DNA of 64,000 nt from Ceratotherium simum simum. Lineage: Eukaryota > Chordata > Mammalia > Perissodactyla > Rhinocerotidae. The notes beneath the pieces are model-generated. The model did not search any database, was not told the DNA's origin, and worked only from the letters and a program-made list of their open reading frames with translations. Shown here piece after piece: positions 1 to 12,034 of the stretch (its first letter is position 1; every line of letters begins with the position of its first letter). The DNA lies in the NCBI RefSeq assembly GCF_000283155.1, contig NW_004454197.1:15560350-15624349 (forward strand), written 5' to 3'. The position numbers were made by a program, and so were the translations under genes.

Positions 1-707
1 GTTTCAGTCTAATGAGAAGTCTCTGGGGGTTTGTGAGCAGGTCAGTGGCTGTGATCTGGGAAGGAAACAGGCTGAAGGTGTCATCTCTGCCATTCTTTGA
101 CTCTATGGGGAGTAGCCTAGGGGCACGGAAATTCTAAGGGGAAGGTTATTCACAGGCCACAGAGAGCCAAGCATGTGGAGCTGAGTAGGGCTACCCTGGG
201 GGAGATGTTCCCTCTGCCCCCTCTGCGTGCCAGAGCTGCAGGGAGGGTACAGGGCCCCAGGTGGGCAGCCTCCTTCTGGGCTCCCTGCATGGGCCCGTGG
301 TGTGGGAGATCAGACAGGCTCCTGCTTCGTGTCTCAGTGAGCGAGTGAGCACAGCCTCCTGCAGCCACCCATGGCGGCTTCCTGCGAAGAGCAAATAATC
401 AGCCTAAAGAGCTTTGCATTTTATTACTGTGTGTGCAAACGGGCCTGCCTGGCTGCTCCAAGGACTCTCCTTCTGGAAGGGCCAAGAGGACATGCCCTTT
501 GCAGTGCAGTCTTTCCTCTTTCCTTCCCCAGGGGTTCAAGGGAGCAGCAGGAACAACAAACCCAACCCCAGCTACCTTTTCCTCAGTCACCTAGTGAGCG
601 TCGGGCAGGCCTGCTCCGGGCCCCTGCGCACCTCCCCAGCCTGCGGGCTTCTGTTGTTTCCACTTGTGCCAATAGGTAGACAAATTTGGGCTGCTGTTGT
701 ATATTTG
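1..707. other. Non-coding, no element recognised
   Basis: I see no exon, RNA gene or recognisable interspersed repeat here. Short open frames on both strands have no domain or biased codon pattern that would support a gene. Confidence 0.5.
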
Positions 708-750
708 TGTGCGTGTACGTGTGTGTGTGTGTGTGTGTGTATGTGCGTGA
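708..750. repeat. (TG)n microsatellite
   Basis: About eleven uninterrupted GT units at 719-740 are flanked by imperfect ones (gcgtgtac before, atgtgcgtg after). On the minus strand it reads as His-Thr runs, which is a by-product of the repeat. Confidence 0.9.
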
Positions 751-2194
751 CAGGGGGCGGTTTGCTCATGTGTCTGGCCTTTGTCTGCCTGCTTCCACAC
801 TGGCACTGTGAACCTGTGCAGTGCCCCCCTGCCCCCACAGAGGACCCACCAGCATTGTGGGAGACAGTGATGTAGGGCTCTGCCTCTGCCTGTCCCACCC
901 TTCATTGCTCGTGACTGTGGCCCCTCCATGCTCAGCATCACCCATAGGTTCTAGGCCATGGCTTTGTGGCTGCAGCTGTGACCTCTGCTCCCTGGGTTTG
1001 GGCTGCAGCTTTCCCCTTAGGACACCATGGGCGGAGTGCCCCCCTTCTCCTGTTGTGACCCAGTGGATTCAAATCCTCATTCCCGCCGCTCCTTCCAGAC
1101 CCCCAGGGGAATTGCAGTATTGCAGTGGGGAGTAGGCCTGCCTGGCGTTGCACACAGCCAAAATCGTTACATTACTTGGTGCATAACCAAACAGTTGTGG
1201 AGTGCCTCCCCAGAGCTGGGGCCTTCTAGAGCTTTTCCTATGAAACCTGGATCACTCGGCTCTGTTACCATGAGGCCCAGTTGTAGACTGAACTTGACTG
1301 CTGCCCAGGCCCACCGGGGAGGATGCTAAGGGACTGCAGCAGGCGGGTCCCAACTGGTCTTCCAGGCTGGGCTATGGCTTGCCTCCCACCCCTCCCCCAT
1401 GACCTCCCCCATGGCCTCCATCCACACCCCACCAGGGCTCTCCATGTGCTCAGACACCGTGGGGTGGCCCACAGGGTCAGTCCCATCAGGGGCCACAACT
1501 ATACCTAGGCATCATGGGAAACCTCAGAGGCCAATGAAAGATGGAAAAAAATCCCTTTTTCTGTGTAATGGGGAGCACTATTTGCACATTTAATTCAGTG
1601 GCTAATTAAAAAAATCATGACTTTTACTTTCTGTGAGGGGAAGTATCCTTTCAAATCTGGCTACTTTTAGCTTCCGAAAGAGGGAAAGTTGTATAATAAG
1701 CTAGCCGGGCACCCAGCTGGGGTCTGGAGCCAGGAGAGGCTGAGCAGGGAGAGTTCTGGCCCCAGGGCTGCCCATCCCTCTTCTGGTGGTGTTTCTTCCC
1801 AGGAGGAAGGAGCGGCACCCAGAATGGCCACCTGCCCCAGGAAATGCAAAGCGAACACACCCCTGGCTCATTAATTGCTCTCAGTGAATGTGCAGAGAAT
1901 GACCCTGCTTCTCCAACAGGGTCAGAGAGAGGAGGCTTGGCATGTGGCACGTGGGACCTGTCCTCAAAGTGAGAGGACAGTGGAGGCAACAGAAAGAGCA
2001 AGGGCTCGGGAGTGATACAGATGGGCTCACGCTGAATGTGGGCTCACTGGTGAAATGGGAACTGAGTCCCTGCGCACCCCCGGGGCTGTAGAGACAGCGT
2101 GTGGGCACTGCCCAGCACTGCCGGGGCTGGGGCAGGTGATGAATAAATGACCACCCTGCTCCCTGCCATGGCACAGGGCTCCTCAGGGCTGACA
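751..2194. other. Non-coding, mostly GC-rich unique sequence
   Basis: No gene or clear repeat was recognised. An AT-rich block around 1540-1640, containing taattcag and ggctaattaaaa, stands out from its GC-rich surroundings. It is the only part that looks like a possible conserved non-coding element, and this is inference from composition only. Confidence 0.4.
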
Positions 2195-2275
2195 TTCTGT
2201 CTAGATCCAGGCTGTTATCACCACTCCCATTTTCCAGATGCAAAGACTGAGGCACCGCAGGGTTATATTTGGGGG
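2195..2275 (-). repeat. MIR SINE fragment
   Basis: The string 'cccattttccagatgcaaagactgaggcac' region (about 2226-2256) is the antisense of the MIR core 'cctcagtttcctcatctgtaaaatggg' with a few changes. Only the core is left. Confidence 0.5.
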
Positions 2276-2389
2276 CCTGGAGTCTCCAGTGGAATACTTC
2301 TAAGGTAACTCAGGGTGAGGAGCCACAGAGTGGGCTTCCGGGAAGAGGAGCCAGAGCAGTGAGAATGTGCATGGCCTATAGAGTTAGTG

Positions 2390-2607
2390 CTTTGGGGGTT
2401 GGGATCCCAGCACTGGCCTTGTGCCTGGTGGCTGTGTGCAGGTTATAAAACTGCTCCAAACCTTCGTGTTCTCCTCTCTCAGGTGGGGATAGTAGCAGAA
2501 CAACATCATGAGGATTTGATGAGAGTTTGACAAGATGGAGCATTTGAAGTGCTTAGGACACTTCCTGGTAAACAGTTATGTGCTCAGTTAGTGTCCCTGG
2601 TATTACT
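2390..2607 (+). repeat. MIR SINE
   Basis: The order of motifs follows MIR on the plus strand: a degraded 'ctctcaggtggggatagtag' core, 'gaggatttgatgag', then 'gtgctcagttag...ggtattactatg' as the 3' tail. The tail runs directly into the (TGR)n microsatellite. Confidence 0.6.
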
Positions 2608-2870
2608 ATGATGATGGTGATGGTGATGATGAAGGTGATGGTGGTGATGATGAACGTGATGGTGGTGATGGTGATGGTGATGGTGATGGTGGTGTTGGTG
2701 GTGGTGATGTTGGTGATGATGATGATAGTGATGGTGGTGATGATGGTGGTGATGATAATGATAGTTATGATGATGGTGGTGGTGGTGGTGATGATGATGA
2801 TGATGGTGGTGATGACAGTGATGGTGAGGATGGTAATGATGATGATAGTGATGATGATGTTGATGACGAT
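2608..2870. repeat. (TGR)n trinucleotide microsatellite
   Basis: This is about 263 bases of ATG/GTG/ATGGTG triplets, imperfect, with occasional tgt and aat interruptions. It stays open in frame as a Met/Val run on plus and an Ile/Thr run on minus, which explains the apparent reading frames. It begins where a MIR tail ends, suggesting it grew from that tail. Confidence 0.92.
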
Positions 2871-3264
2871 GCAGCTTATGCTTCCTATCAGAACCACTGC
2901 CTTTGGCATCACATTTGTCTTACTCAGAAACGTAAGTAACCCAGAGGTCTCAGCTCAACCTCAGAGTGCTCAAAAGTGATTTATTTCATTTCTGATTGGT
3001 AGATGGCGGTGAGGTAGGGACAAGGAGTCTTTACTGTGTGGGGTTAATGGGGTCCAGGGATCCCAGGTCCTGTGGTTATGGGGTTTGAATGAAAGTTTCA
3101 GGGAGATGTTCGAGCCAGGAGCACCAGCACATTAGGGAAGAGACAGAGCATCCTTCTTTGTCCCACAGTGGGACCAGGGTCACTATGAGAAGCTGAAGTC
3201 AATTTTGGCTGCTGGAAGAAGGATCCGAGAGCCGTTCATTGCAGCGGCTCTAATGTTGGACCTT
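2871..3264. other. Non-coding, no element recognised
   Basis: There is no exon or repeat I can name in this stretch. Confidence 0.4.
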
Positions 3265-3790
3265 TGTTCTAGTTATCTATTGCTGTGTGATAAACCACCC
3301 CAAGACTTAGTGGCTTAAACCAAAAGTCATTTTATTATCTCTCATGTTTTCCTTGTGCCAGAAATTTGGTAAGGGCTCAGCTGGGAAGTTTTGGCTTGGG
3401 GCCTGTCATGCTCTTCTAGTCAGACAGTGGCTGGATCTGGAAGAGTGAGGGGTGGGAGAGGCTGGAGGCTGGCTGGGCTTCTCTCCATCTTCACATGTTC
3501 TCTCTGAATACTCGAGTGAGCTGCCTCGCAGCGTGGCAGCCTTTGGTTGGTAGGATTTCTTACGTGGCTACTCAGGGCTCCAGTATGAGTGCTCCAGCAA
3601 GCCGGGAGGAAGCTTGGGCTTGTCTGTTCCAGAGTCCTTGCTGGATCCAGGGAGAGAGAGGGGCTAGGGTGGGCACTGCATCCTGTATTTGGCTTTTGTG
3701 GTGTGAACATTCATGGTCCTACCATTTGAGAGTGGACTGAAGGTGACTGACAGAAAGCAATGTTTTCATCAAGGCATAGAATGAGGTCAC
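3265..3790 (-). mobile_element. LTR-like ancient repeat (MaLR/ERVL type)
   Basis: It opens with 'tgttctagttatctattgctg' and 'accaccccaagacttagtgg', then 'ggctcagctggg'. This order is typical of old mammalian LTRs in antisense orientation. The right edge is unclear and no target duplication is visible. A related sequence lies at 21252-21620. Subfamily is not assigned. Confidence 0.55.
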
Positions 3791-4569
3791 AATCACTCTA
3801 AGGACTAAGGACGGAGCTAGAGCCAGGCTTGTGAGTGGCTGGAGGAGAGGGTGTGGTAGAGAGGTGGAGGCCAAGCTAAGGCCTTCCTGGTCTACAGCAG
3901 GCTTAGCATGCCCTCCCTGACTTGGCTGTGCTGTTTCTGCCTTGCCATAGCTTCTGAGAGTCCCTCACTCCTTGTGGTTGTTCTTCTTTTTATGGAGGGA
4001 AATTGAGGTCATGAAGGGATGTGTTCCTTAGGGACCTCCCAAGGGGCCTGGACAGATCCCTTGAGAAATTCCTCTGCCTAAGGTCGTTGGCTCAGCCAGA
4101 GCAAGGCCAGGTGTGGTGGTTGACACTGGGGTGTGTGAGAGATGGGCCCATCTCAGGGCCAGTGGTGCTGGGAGCCCAGCCTAGAGCCAGGGAGAAGTTA
4201 TGTTGCCTCGAGGACAGTGGCAGCTGGCAAACCAGATGTTCTACTTGGCTTTGCTTCCCCCACGACAAAGGCACTTCTCATCAAAATGTGGTATTTCTAA
4301 GCCTGGTAATCACAGAGTTAGAGAATAGTTACATTGAAGGTGATATTTAATATTTATGTCCAAACTGGCAATACCTTGACATTAATTATCCTGTTATAAT
4401 TAAATCTAGTAATCCATTACATTGCCATATAATGGAATGTGGTTATATAGGACTCTAGTGAGGATAATGGTGTTCTAAAGAGTAGAATTTATAATTTAAA
4501 ATCCAGGAACAAAAGCCCTGGATTGCTGGCTCTGATTTTTCACCCCACCTTTTTCCTAGTGATTTACTC
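3791..4569. other. Non-coding; AT-rich block 4330-4560
   Basis: No gene or named repeat is visible. From about 4330 the sequence becomes AT-rich (attaattatcc, ttataattaaatc, ccatataatgg). The ccatataatgg string resembles a CArG box (CC[A/T]6GG), but this is only a string match. Confidence 0.35.
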
Positions 4570-5130
4570 ATTAAATAAACATATGGTGAAGATTGGCCCT
4601 AGAGACACATGGATGAGAACACCATGCCTATCCTCAGGGAAAGTGGACAACCATGGGCAATAGAAGATAAATGTAAGCGTAGGGACCATTGTGGCATCCA
4701 CCACAGCCAACACATCTATCCTGGGCGAGGGAAGGCTTTCTGTAGGAAGCAGTGTCTGAACTGAGTCTTGAAGGACAGGCATGTGTCAGCCAGGGAAAAC
4801 AGTGGGGACAGGGCATCCCAGGTGAGGATCAGCAAATTCAGGAGTGTGGAAGGGAAGTGCATGGGAGCTAGAGGAATCGTTTTTGGAGAAAGAGCAATAG
4901 ATATTCTAATATGGCAACATCGAGAGAGGCGTGTAAAGGAAGAGCAGGAGGCAAGGCTGTGAAAGGACCCTGGATGCAGTGCTAGGGGCTGCAATCAGTC
5001 CTGAAGACAGTGGGAGCTATTGCAGCTTGGGCGTGCCTCATCATGTCTGTGTTGCTGAAAGCTCTGGGTAGTCTCAGGGAACAGGATGGATTGGATGGGG
5101 GGCCTGGGACCAGGAGGAAGGATAGTACCA
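4570..5130 (-). mobile_element. L2 LINE fragment
   Basis: Antisense L2 3' region. It shows the worn 'ttactcattaaataaacatatgg' end, 'gaggaaggctttc...tgaactgagtcttgaagga' (antisense of the 'aggcctt' segment), then 'gtgggagctattgcag...'. There is no intact frame. Confidence 0.6.
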
Positions 5131-5215
5131 ATATTTGGGGTGATAGTTGACATAAACCCAACTAAGGCAGGGGTCACTGGGGAGAAGGGAACACTTTTGA
5201 TGACTATTTTAGATA

Positions 5216-5455
5216 TTTTTTTGGTGAGGAAGATTAGTCCTGTGCTAACATCTGTTGCCAATCCTCCTATTTTTGCTGAGGAAAATTGGCCCTGGGCTAA
5301 CACCCGTGCCCATCTTCCTCTACTTTATGTGGGACGCCACCACAGCATGGCTTGACAAGTGGTGCACTGGTCTGTGCCCAGGATCGGAACCCATGAACCC
5401 CGGGCCACTGAAGCGCAGTGCGTGAACTTAACCACTACGCCACTGGGCTGGCCCC
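5216..5455 (-). mobile_element. ERE SINE (equid tRNA-derived)
   Basis: A T-rich tail at 5215-5223 is followed by two 'gaggaa(g/a)at...gctaacayc' modules, then 'tatgtgggacgcc' and the tRNA-like head, which reads from 5455 leftward. Head end is ctgggctggcccc. The flanks share only an approximate duplication (ttagatatttt / tagacgtatatttt), so this copy looks older than most others here. It sits just beside an L1 3' UTR. Confidence 0.92.
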
Positions 5456-5484
5456 TAGACGTATATTTTAAAGAACTTGGGATA

Positions 5485-6225
5485 AGTCCAATTCTTAAAA
5501 ATAAACTTCTAATTTTAGAATGGTTTTTGATTTACAGAAAAATTATGAAGATGGCACACAGAGTTCTCATATGCCATATAACCAGTTTTCCATATTATGA
5601 GCATCTTACATTAGTGTGGTACATTTGTCGCAATCAATGAACCATTATTGGTATTTTTATTAATTAAAGTTCATGCTTTATTCAGATTCCCTTAGTTGTT
5701 ACCCACTGTCCCTTTTCTGCTCCAGGATCCCATCCAGGACACCATTACATTAGTCATTGCGTTTCCTTAGGCTCCTCTTGGTTGTGACAGTTTCTCAGAC
5801 TTTCCTTGCTTTTGATGACTGTCAGTTTTGAGGCGTGTGGTCAGGTATTTTGTAGAATGCCCCTCAACTGGGATTTATCTGATGTTTTCTCGTTAGACTG
5901 GGGTTATGGGTTTTGTGGAGGAAGACCACAGATGTGAAAAGCCATTCTCATCACATCATATCAAGAGTGCATGCCATCAACATGACTGGTCACTGTTGAT
6001 GTTGACTTTGACCACTTGGCTGAGGTTGTGTTTTCAGATTTCTCCACTGTGAAGTTACTCTTTGTTTCCCCTTTTCCATACTGTCCTCTTTGGAAAGATG
6101 TCACTATGTGCAGACCAAACTTAAGAAGTAGGGGGTTATGCTCCACCTCCTCGAGGGCGGAGTTTCTACATACATTATTTGGAATTCTTGGGCATGGGAG
6201 ATTCCAATTCTCTTTTTAAAAAGAA
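5485..6225 (-). mobile_element. L1M 3' UTR fragment
   Basis: Antisense 3' UTR of an old L1. Landmarks are 'gatttacagaaaaatt' near the 3' end, 'gtttctcagactttccttg', 'gacagttttgagg'-like text at about 5820, 'tagactggggttatgggtttt' at about 5896, and 'ggttatgctccacctcct' at about 6135. ORF2 is not reached. Confidence 0.8.
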
Positions 6226-7189
6226 AATTAGCTAGTTGTGGCCTGTGGGGTTGATGGTGGACAGATTGGCAGGAAAGGCTGCAAAGTTTCCTTGAGAATT
6301 ATTCTTTGGGCCACCTGTGCCCCTCTGGGTTTAGCTCTAAGGGACAGTCCGACTAGTGGTGGGTGGAGGACTTGGGCCACATGCTGGGCCTCCCAGGTAC
6401 ATAATAATGAGCCCCCTCTCAGTGAGCCGCAGCCCCTGGCCACGTGGTCTGTCCTGCAGCTTCTGGTGCTCTTCTCCCTGTGAAGTGGAGAAGGCCATTC
6501 AATTCAGCTTAATTCAAGTCAAGTCAAACACACAAGCATTTTTGCATGTGGACTTTTGCTTGAGCGTCAGATCCAGGTTGACCTCCAGAAATAGAAAGTT
6601 GAGTAAGACACATTCTCAGCCCCTGAGAAGCCTCACCACTTGTGGGTGCCCATCTTCCCATGAGCAATCTCCAGCCCCAAGACTTCTCTCTAATATGAGC
6701 TCAATTTGCCTGAGTTTCCGACCCTGCTCCTTCCAGCTTCTCACCCCGGGGCTCCTCCCTAAGTGCTTTTTGGGGAGATGAGAAGAGAGCAGCATTATTA
6801 CTTTTGGGCGTTTACATGACAGATTCTGGGGTAGAGGCTTTGCAGACATGCCTCAGTCTCAACATTCAAGACTTAGTCCTTTCTGAATACCTATTTTCCA
6901 TGATGTGTTATTGTGTTTTCTGTGAAATAAAATTTTGCAAGCCCTTATTGGTCTCAGCAAAGAAGGTGACAGCTGCATTTGGTTGATTTTTCTGCCATTC
7001 GTCCCTAAGCTGTTGGAAGATACACACACGTTTTGGCCTCCCAGGGTCACGGCCTGCAGGGTCCTTGCGACAGGAGTAGCTAGGGTGGGGCCGACACCGT
7101 GTGGTGGGGTGGCTGGCTCTGTTAGTGCCTGTTGGCAAGCAGGTTGGGTCTCTGCCCAGGTTAGGAGACTGGCTAAGTGAGCGGGTCTG
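6226..7189. other. Non-coding unique sequence
   Basis: No exon or named repeat is visible. The 6850-6990 part is AT-richer (ctgtgaaataaaattttgc) than its surroundings. Confidence 0.4.
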
Positions 7190-7375
7190 GAACCATCCTC
7201 TTGAGTTGGAATTCTGCTTTACCACATCCTAACTGTGGGACCTTAGGTGAGTGTCTCACTTTCCTCACCTGCAAAATGCAGGTGATGTTATTAACTGCCT
7301 CCTAGATGGTTGCCAAGATTAAATGAGTTAATATATGTAAAAATGTGCCCAGCACAGAGCAAACCTTCACCTGGG
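7190..7375 (+). repeat. MIR SINE
   Basis: The MIR order is clear: 'aactgtgggaccttaggtgag', 'cctcacctgcaaaatgcagg', 'ccaagattaaatgagttaat', then 'gtgcccagcacagagc'. Near-complete core and 3' half. Confidence 0.85.
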
Positions 7376-8504
7376 AAATGTCAGATGTGATCATTTCTAA
7401 CGTAGGCAGGAGAGACATGACTTGGTGAGCTAAACAATGGATTTTGGGTTCTCATTCATGTATTCATTCATTCATCTGTTTAAAAATTTTTTTAACATGA
7501 CCAGTAAAATTTATTAAATGTATTTACGTATATTCACAGATTCTTTCATAGTTGAGACTGAAATAGACATTTATAGTTTCAAAGTTTTCATTCAAAGGCT
7601 TTTTTATGTGTGTGTAGGGGGGACAGTAGGCTCTACTGTGAGATAAAAAAACAGCTAAGTTTCTTTGTATGACTAATTCTGAATACGTCCAACATAGTAA
7701 GTCACAGGCACTATCACAGGAGACTAGAGTTTCATTCATTCGTAATCCGAATATAACTGGTGGTGCCTCATGTCCCTGTCTCTTTGTAGAGTCACATTAG
7801 GAAAAAAACAGGAGAACTAAAGATGTGCTTAACAATTCTTTACAGCCTTTGAAGGCTGCTGGAGGATCCAGTTCGTAACTCATAGCGACGCTTCTTAGAA
7901 CCTTCGTTCTTTCTCTCTTCCCCTTTGTCCCTTACAAGTCACTGTCTCCCCAAACTCTTCAGATGTGTCACCTTTCACGTCCATGACTATGTGCTCTTGC
8001 TTCCCTTCCCCTCTCCTCCTTCTTTCTGCCCCTATTTTTTTCCCACAAAAGGCCAGGAATCAGCCGAGGAAGCCCGAGGAAGTAGAGAAGACGCAGGGAC
8101 TGTTATTGGATCCCGCTTAGTGGGCTGGGAGGGACGGGTATTCAGATGTGCCTTTGTTCTGCTGTGGTTATTTGGCACATCCAAGCGTGAGCACCTGTGC
8201 CAGGTGAGGGGCAGGGGACTGTGGCCTTCACAGGGAGCTGTGAGCCTGCACATGGCTGGAGGAGGGAGTGTGGGAACGTGCGTGTTCTACCAGCTTCCTT
8301 CTGAATGGGCCCAGGGCTGGATGATTGAACAGGGAACTGAGTGCAGTTCAGCCGTGGGCTCAACTTGGAGGATTTAAGGGGCCTCAATTTCTCAGAAGCT
8401 GGGGAGAAGAAAAGGCAGAATGAGTTGAGAATGTTTCCAGCTGAATAGGTCTAAAATTGGAAGGGAAGTGTGGAGTTCAAGGTGGCAGGACTGCAGGCTG
8501 TGGC
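7376..8504. other. Non-coding unique sequence
   Basis: AT-rich to about 7860 and GC-richer afterwards. It includes a short (attc)n stretch near 7456-7475. No gene or repeat family was identified. Confidence 0.4.
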
Positions 8505-8665
8505 ACTGTCAGAGCTGAGCTCAACTCCCAGCACCACCTAGACCCACTGTAGGACTTGGACAAGCAACTTGGCCTCCCTGAGCCTGGGTTTCCTTGTCTG
8601 TGGGATGCAGGTCGTGTCATCCCCTCACTGGGCTGTGGGGAGGACCGACGGAGATACTCCATCAG
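8505..8665 (+). repeat. MIR SINE
   Basis: 'gtaggacttggacaagcaactt' and 'gagcctgggtttccttgtctgt' match the conserved MIR core in order. The 3' tail is lost. Confidence 0.7.
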
Positions 8666-9361
8666 AGAGCTGGGTGTGGTGTTCCGTGACTGCCACCTCT
8701 TTCACCTCCTTCCCTGTTCACTCTCCGGGCTTGTGTCCCTGGAGGAAGGTGCAGGCCATAAGCTCAGTCCTGCCAGGAAAGTCCTGCCAGTGGCCCCATG
8801 GAGACAGCCCCACCTAGGGCCTCCTGCTTTCCTCTTAAAGGGAATCAGGCACATTTATTCCACTCCATGTCTGGTGGATGTGTGTGCTCTGTCTGTCACC
8901 ATGGCCCTGCACTGTGCGAGGCACCATGGGGCCTTGCCAGAGAATGAGTCGCTGCCCTTGCTCAGGGATTATGATCTGGCAGGGAGAATAAGACCAAGAC
9001 AGAAGAAACCAAAGTGGAAGTTGATGATGGCTCATGGACTCAGGGACTTAGAGGGATGGTCATTTCTCCAGTACGTGGGCTCTAGCAGTGGCCTCTGCTT
9101 ACATACCTCCAGAGATGGGGAACTCACCATCTATTAAGGAAACCCATTCTATCATTGGGCAGCTCCACAGTGAGAAAGCTCCTACTTAATGTTAGGCAAA
9201 ATCTATCCAGTGGCTTCTTCCCATCAGCTGTGTATCAGCGTTCTGAGGCCACATGGCAATTTTACTTTCTTTTCCCTATGTCAGCCCCTCAGTTATCTGA
9301 AGATAGCATGCATGTACCTTGTGATCCTCTTGATAAGCCAAATCCCGCCAGCTCCCCACAC
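8666..9361. other. Non-coding; possible old LINE fragment 9090-9340
   Basis: 8850-8960 weakly resembles an L2 end. 9100-9200 has 'agagatggggaactcaccatct' and 'ggaaacccattctatc', a phrase I associate with CR1/L3-type LINE remnants. The assignment is weak. An open frame of 193 codons crosses this interval but has no recognisable domain. Confidence 0.35.
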
Positions 9362-9960
9362 TGGTCTGGAGTCCATCAATATTTACTGAGCATCTCCTGT
9401 GTGTCTGCAACCCTGCAAGGTGCCGGGATATGGTGGGACATAAGACAGGTGAGGTCTCCACACCTATGGAACTTACATCATAGGTGCAAGAGGAAGAGGC
9501 AAAAAGCAAGATAATATCAAATGGTGAAGTGTTCCATAAGGAACCCAGAACAGGATGAGGTGATAGGGAATGACTGAGGGCTACTTCTGGCTGTGTGGCC
9601 ATCCTCTCTGATTTTTGAGCTGACACCTGATTGGTGAAGTCAGGCTCATGAAGGCCTTTGCTTTTGTAAGGGAGAGCTTTGCCACTGCCAAGGTCCCACA
9701 GTGGGAATACAGGCTGGCTGGTCAGAAGAACAGAAAGCATAGTGAGAGGAGGGGGACGTGATATGGTGAGGTGAGAGAGGTGGCTGGGGGTTATGCCACG
9801 TGGGCTCTGCGGCCCAGGTGAGGAGTTGGATTTTATTTTAAGTTTGATGGGAAATCATTGGAGGGTTTTATAGGGCAGTGACATGACCCGTTTCCCATTT
9901 AGTGATCCCTCTGGCTGCTCTGTGGGGATGAGCCTGTAAGAAGACAAGAGTGGGAGCAGA
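9362..9960 (-). mobile_element. L2 LINE fragment
   Basis: Antisense L2. It begins with 'catcaatatttactgagcatctcctgtgtg' (9377 on), continues 'tatggaacttaca', and then 'gggaaatcattggagggttttatagggcagtgacatgac' (about 9849-9888) and 'ccctctggctgctctgtg'. About 600 bases in correct order. Confidence 0.85.
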
Positions 9961-10934
9961 ATGGGTATCATTGCACATATTGCATGAATAGCATTCTCGA
10001 ACACTCACTTTGGTAAGCACTGGACAAATCAGAGGTTGAAGGTCTAGTCTCTTGCAAGAACTGGGGTCAATGAGAGCCTCTGAGTCTTGGGTCCTCGAAT
10101 ACCCAAACTGTGTATCTTTGTTTCCCCAATTCTGGCTAACCCTGGCCAAGGCAAAGCCTACATTCCTCAGCCGAGGCGCCGAGGCTCTGAGCATGGCCAG
10201 GCCCGGGGAGAAGAATGCTCGCGACACCTGTGTGTCAGCAATCCCTGGAGGCGCCTCGTTCTCGTGATGTATCATTAGAAAACATATCAGTGGAAATTGG
10301 CCTTTCGTCTTCATCAGCATCATTTTTGTGTTGTGGAAAAGGCCCGTCCTCATTAGGAGGTGAGATTTGAAGCAGGAGCTCCATGGCAGATTCCACCGGC
10401 ACATCCCCCACCCCCGCCCCAAACCCAGCCCCAGTTGTCATGTGTCTGTATTTCACTCCTGCTTTCAACCTTCACTTGCTGTTTGTCATTTTTGGAGAAG
10501 GATCCTCTCTGTTAGCACATTTGGAAATCTATTTCATTGCAGACGAGAAGGGAACAATACAGGTTTTCATCTTAGACTAATTATGCCTCCAATACACTGA
10601 TGCTAAATAAAACCAAGGGAAGGTAATTGGAAATTCTTGACGTGACATTCACAGCTTTGAGAAAGACAGATGTTCACTTGAGGAGCTGGGAAGAGAATGC
10701 ATATTTCTGCGACTAGCCAATGAGATCGGTTCTAGGAGGGCATGCGTGAGAACCGGGCCACCCCTCATCCTGCAGACGCAGCATGAGGATTCTTTTAAAG
10801 CCCATCTGTCCTTGTTGGCCTGGCCTATGCTCTGTCCTCACCTGAGTCCACACGGACGACTCCTGCATTGAGTCATCTAATCTAAGGGATTTAGTGGCAA
10901 CTCAGGTCTTGCAACAGAAGACATCTCTCTGCAG
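9961..10934. other. Non-coding unique sequence
   Basis: No exon or repeat was identified. 10470-10800 (aatacactgatgctaaataaa, aggtaattggaaattcttg, gaatgcatatttctgcg) has the even, AT-leaning character often seen in conserved non-coding elements. That is inference only. Confidence 0.35.
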
Positions 10935-11110
10935 CCTTGTCTCTGCTCTTCATCATCTGTGGACTTTGGGCAAGGACTCGAGTGTCTATGATCATCCATG
11001 TCCTCATCCATCAAATGGAGCTGGCACCTCATAGCACCTCACAGTGTTCTTGGAAGAATTCGATGAGACAGTGTCTGTAACAGGCCCAGAACATGGAAGG
11101 TCCTCCGGAA
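10935..11110 (+). repeat. MIR SINE, diverged
   Basis: 'ggactttgggcaaggactcg', 'tcctcatccatcaaatggag' and 'cttggaagaattcgatgagac' follow MIR core order, with substitutions throughout. Confidence 0.65.
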
Positions 11111-11601
11111 GTTTCCTTCTTTCCAAAAGATGGTACTTTCCTGTGGATTAAGGCTGTGCCTAATCATGAGTGCTTCTTCTCATCAGTTTGAATTTTCTGA
11201 CCTCCTTAAATGGCATGACTGATTGGACCAACCCAGTTTTGGTTTCTGTTAGCCTGGGAAGCTGTGCGTACCAGATCCACTTCCTTTTTCAAATAAACAC
11301 TTTCACCAAATGCAAATAATAATGGGGAACTGGGGCAGTTGAGTGGGTCTTGGGCAAGCCCCTTGATCCTTCCAAGTTGCCTCTTTTCCACCTGTCCAAT
11401 GGGGTGAAAGCTGCCTGGTGTAATTTGTAGGACATGTATATAGGGGAACTGAGACGGGCCAGGTGTCCTTCAGGCTAGAAAAGACTCTAGGTCCCAAGTA
11501 ACCCCAGTGATTGGGGCAAAATCACATCGTGCTGCAATTATTCTCAAAACACTGCTCTCCCTGTCTAGGCCCGGAGGAGCTCTTAAAGGGCAGAGGCTGG
11601 G
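11111..11601. other. Non-coding unique sequence
   Basis: Nothing is recognised except a short MIR-like string near 11385-11420 (ccacctgtccaatggggtg). Confidence 0.35.
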
Positions 11602-12023
11602 TGTGGCTGGTTGAATGGCGACCCCAATTCTTCACACCCTGTGGTGGGCTCCTGTGGGTGGAGTATACGTCCCTGTACTTGAGCTTTGGGTGTAGCATGT
11701 GGCATGTAGGCAGGGATGACCGTGTGCCAGTTCTGAGCCCGGGACTTCAGAAATATTGGATATTTCCACCTGTCCTCCTGAGTTTCTACCACTTTTGTCT
11801 TCAAGAAGAGAAAGAATAAGCCCTGGATAACCCACTAGTCCTAAGAGGATGAGAAACGTAAGGGGCAGACTGGAGGCACTGAGCTGACCCACAAACCTGC
11901 AGTGAGAAACAGATCTGCCCCAACTAACCCACGCATCTGTGAGAATAAATGATGGTTGTTTTAGCCACTGAGTTTTGGGTGGTTTGTTACACAGCATCAT
12001 TTTGGCAATAGCTAAGTGATACA
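11602..12023 (+). mobile_element. MLT1-type MaLR LTR
   Basis: Starts TGTGGCTGGTTGAATGG and ends 'gctaagtgataca', with 'ttgttttagccactgagttttgggtggtttgttacac' just before the end, the usual MLT1 3' signature. The flanks give a 4-of-5 match duplication (ctggg 11597-11601; ttggg 12024-12028). Solo LTR, no internal viral sequence. Confidence 0.8.
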
Positions 12024-12034
12024 TTGGGCTGTAT

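Noticed and set aside
2553..2979. Long Met/Val (plus) and Ile/Thr (minus) reading frames
   Set aside because: They are translations of the (TGR)n microsatellite, not genes.
8556..9137. 193-codon plus-strand frame
   Set aside because: It starts within a MIR and crosses weak repeat sequence; no domain.
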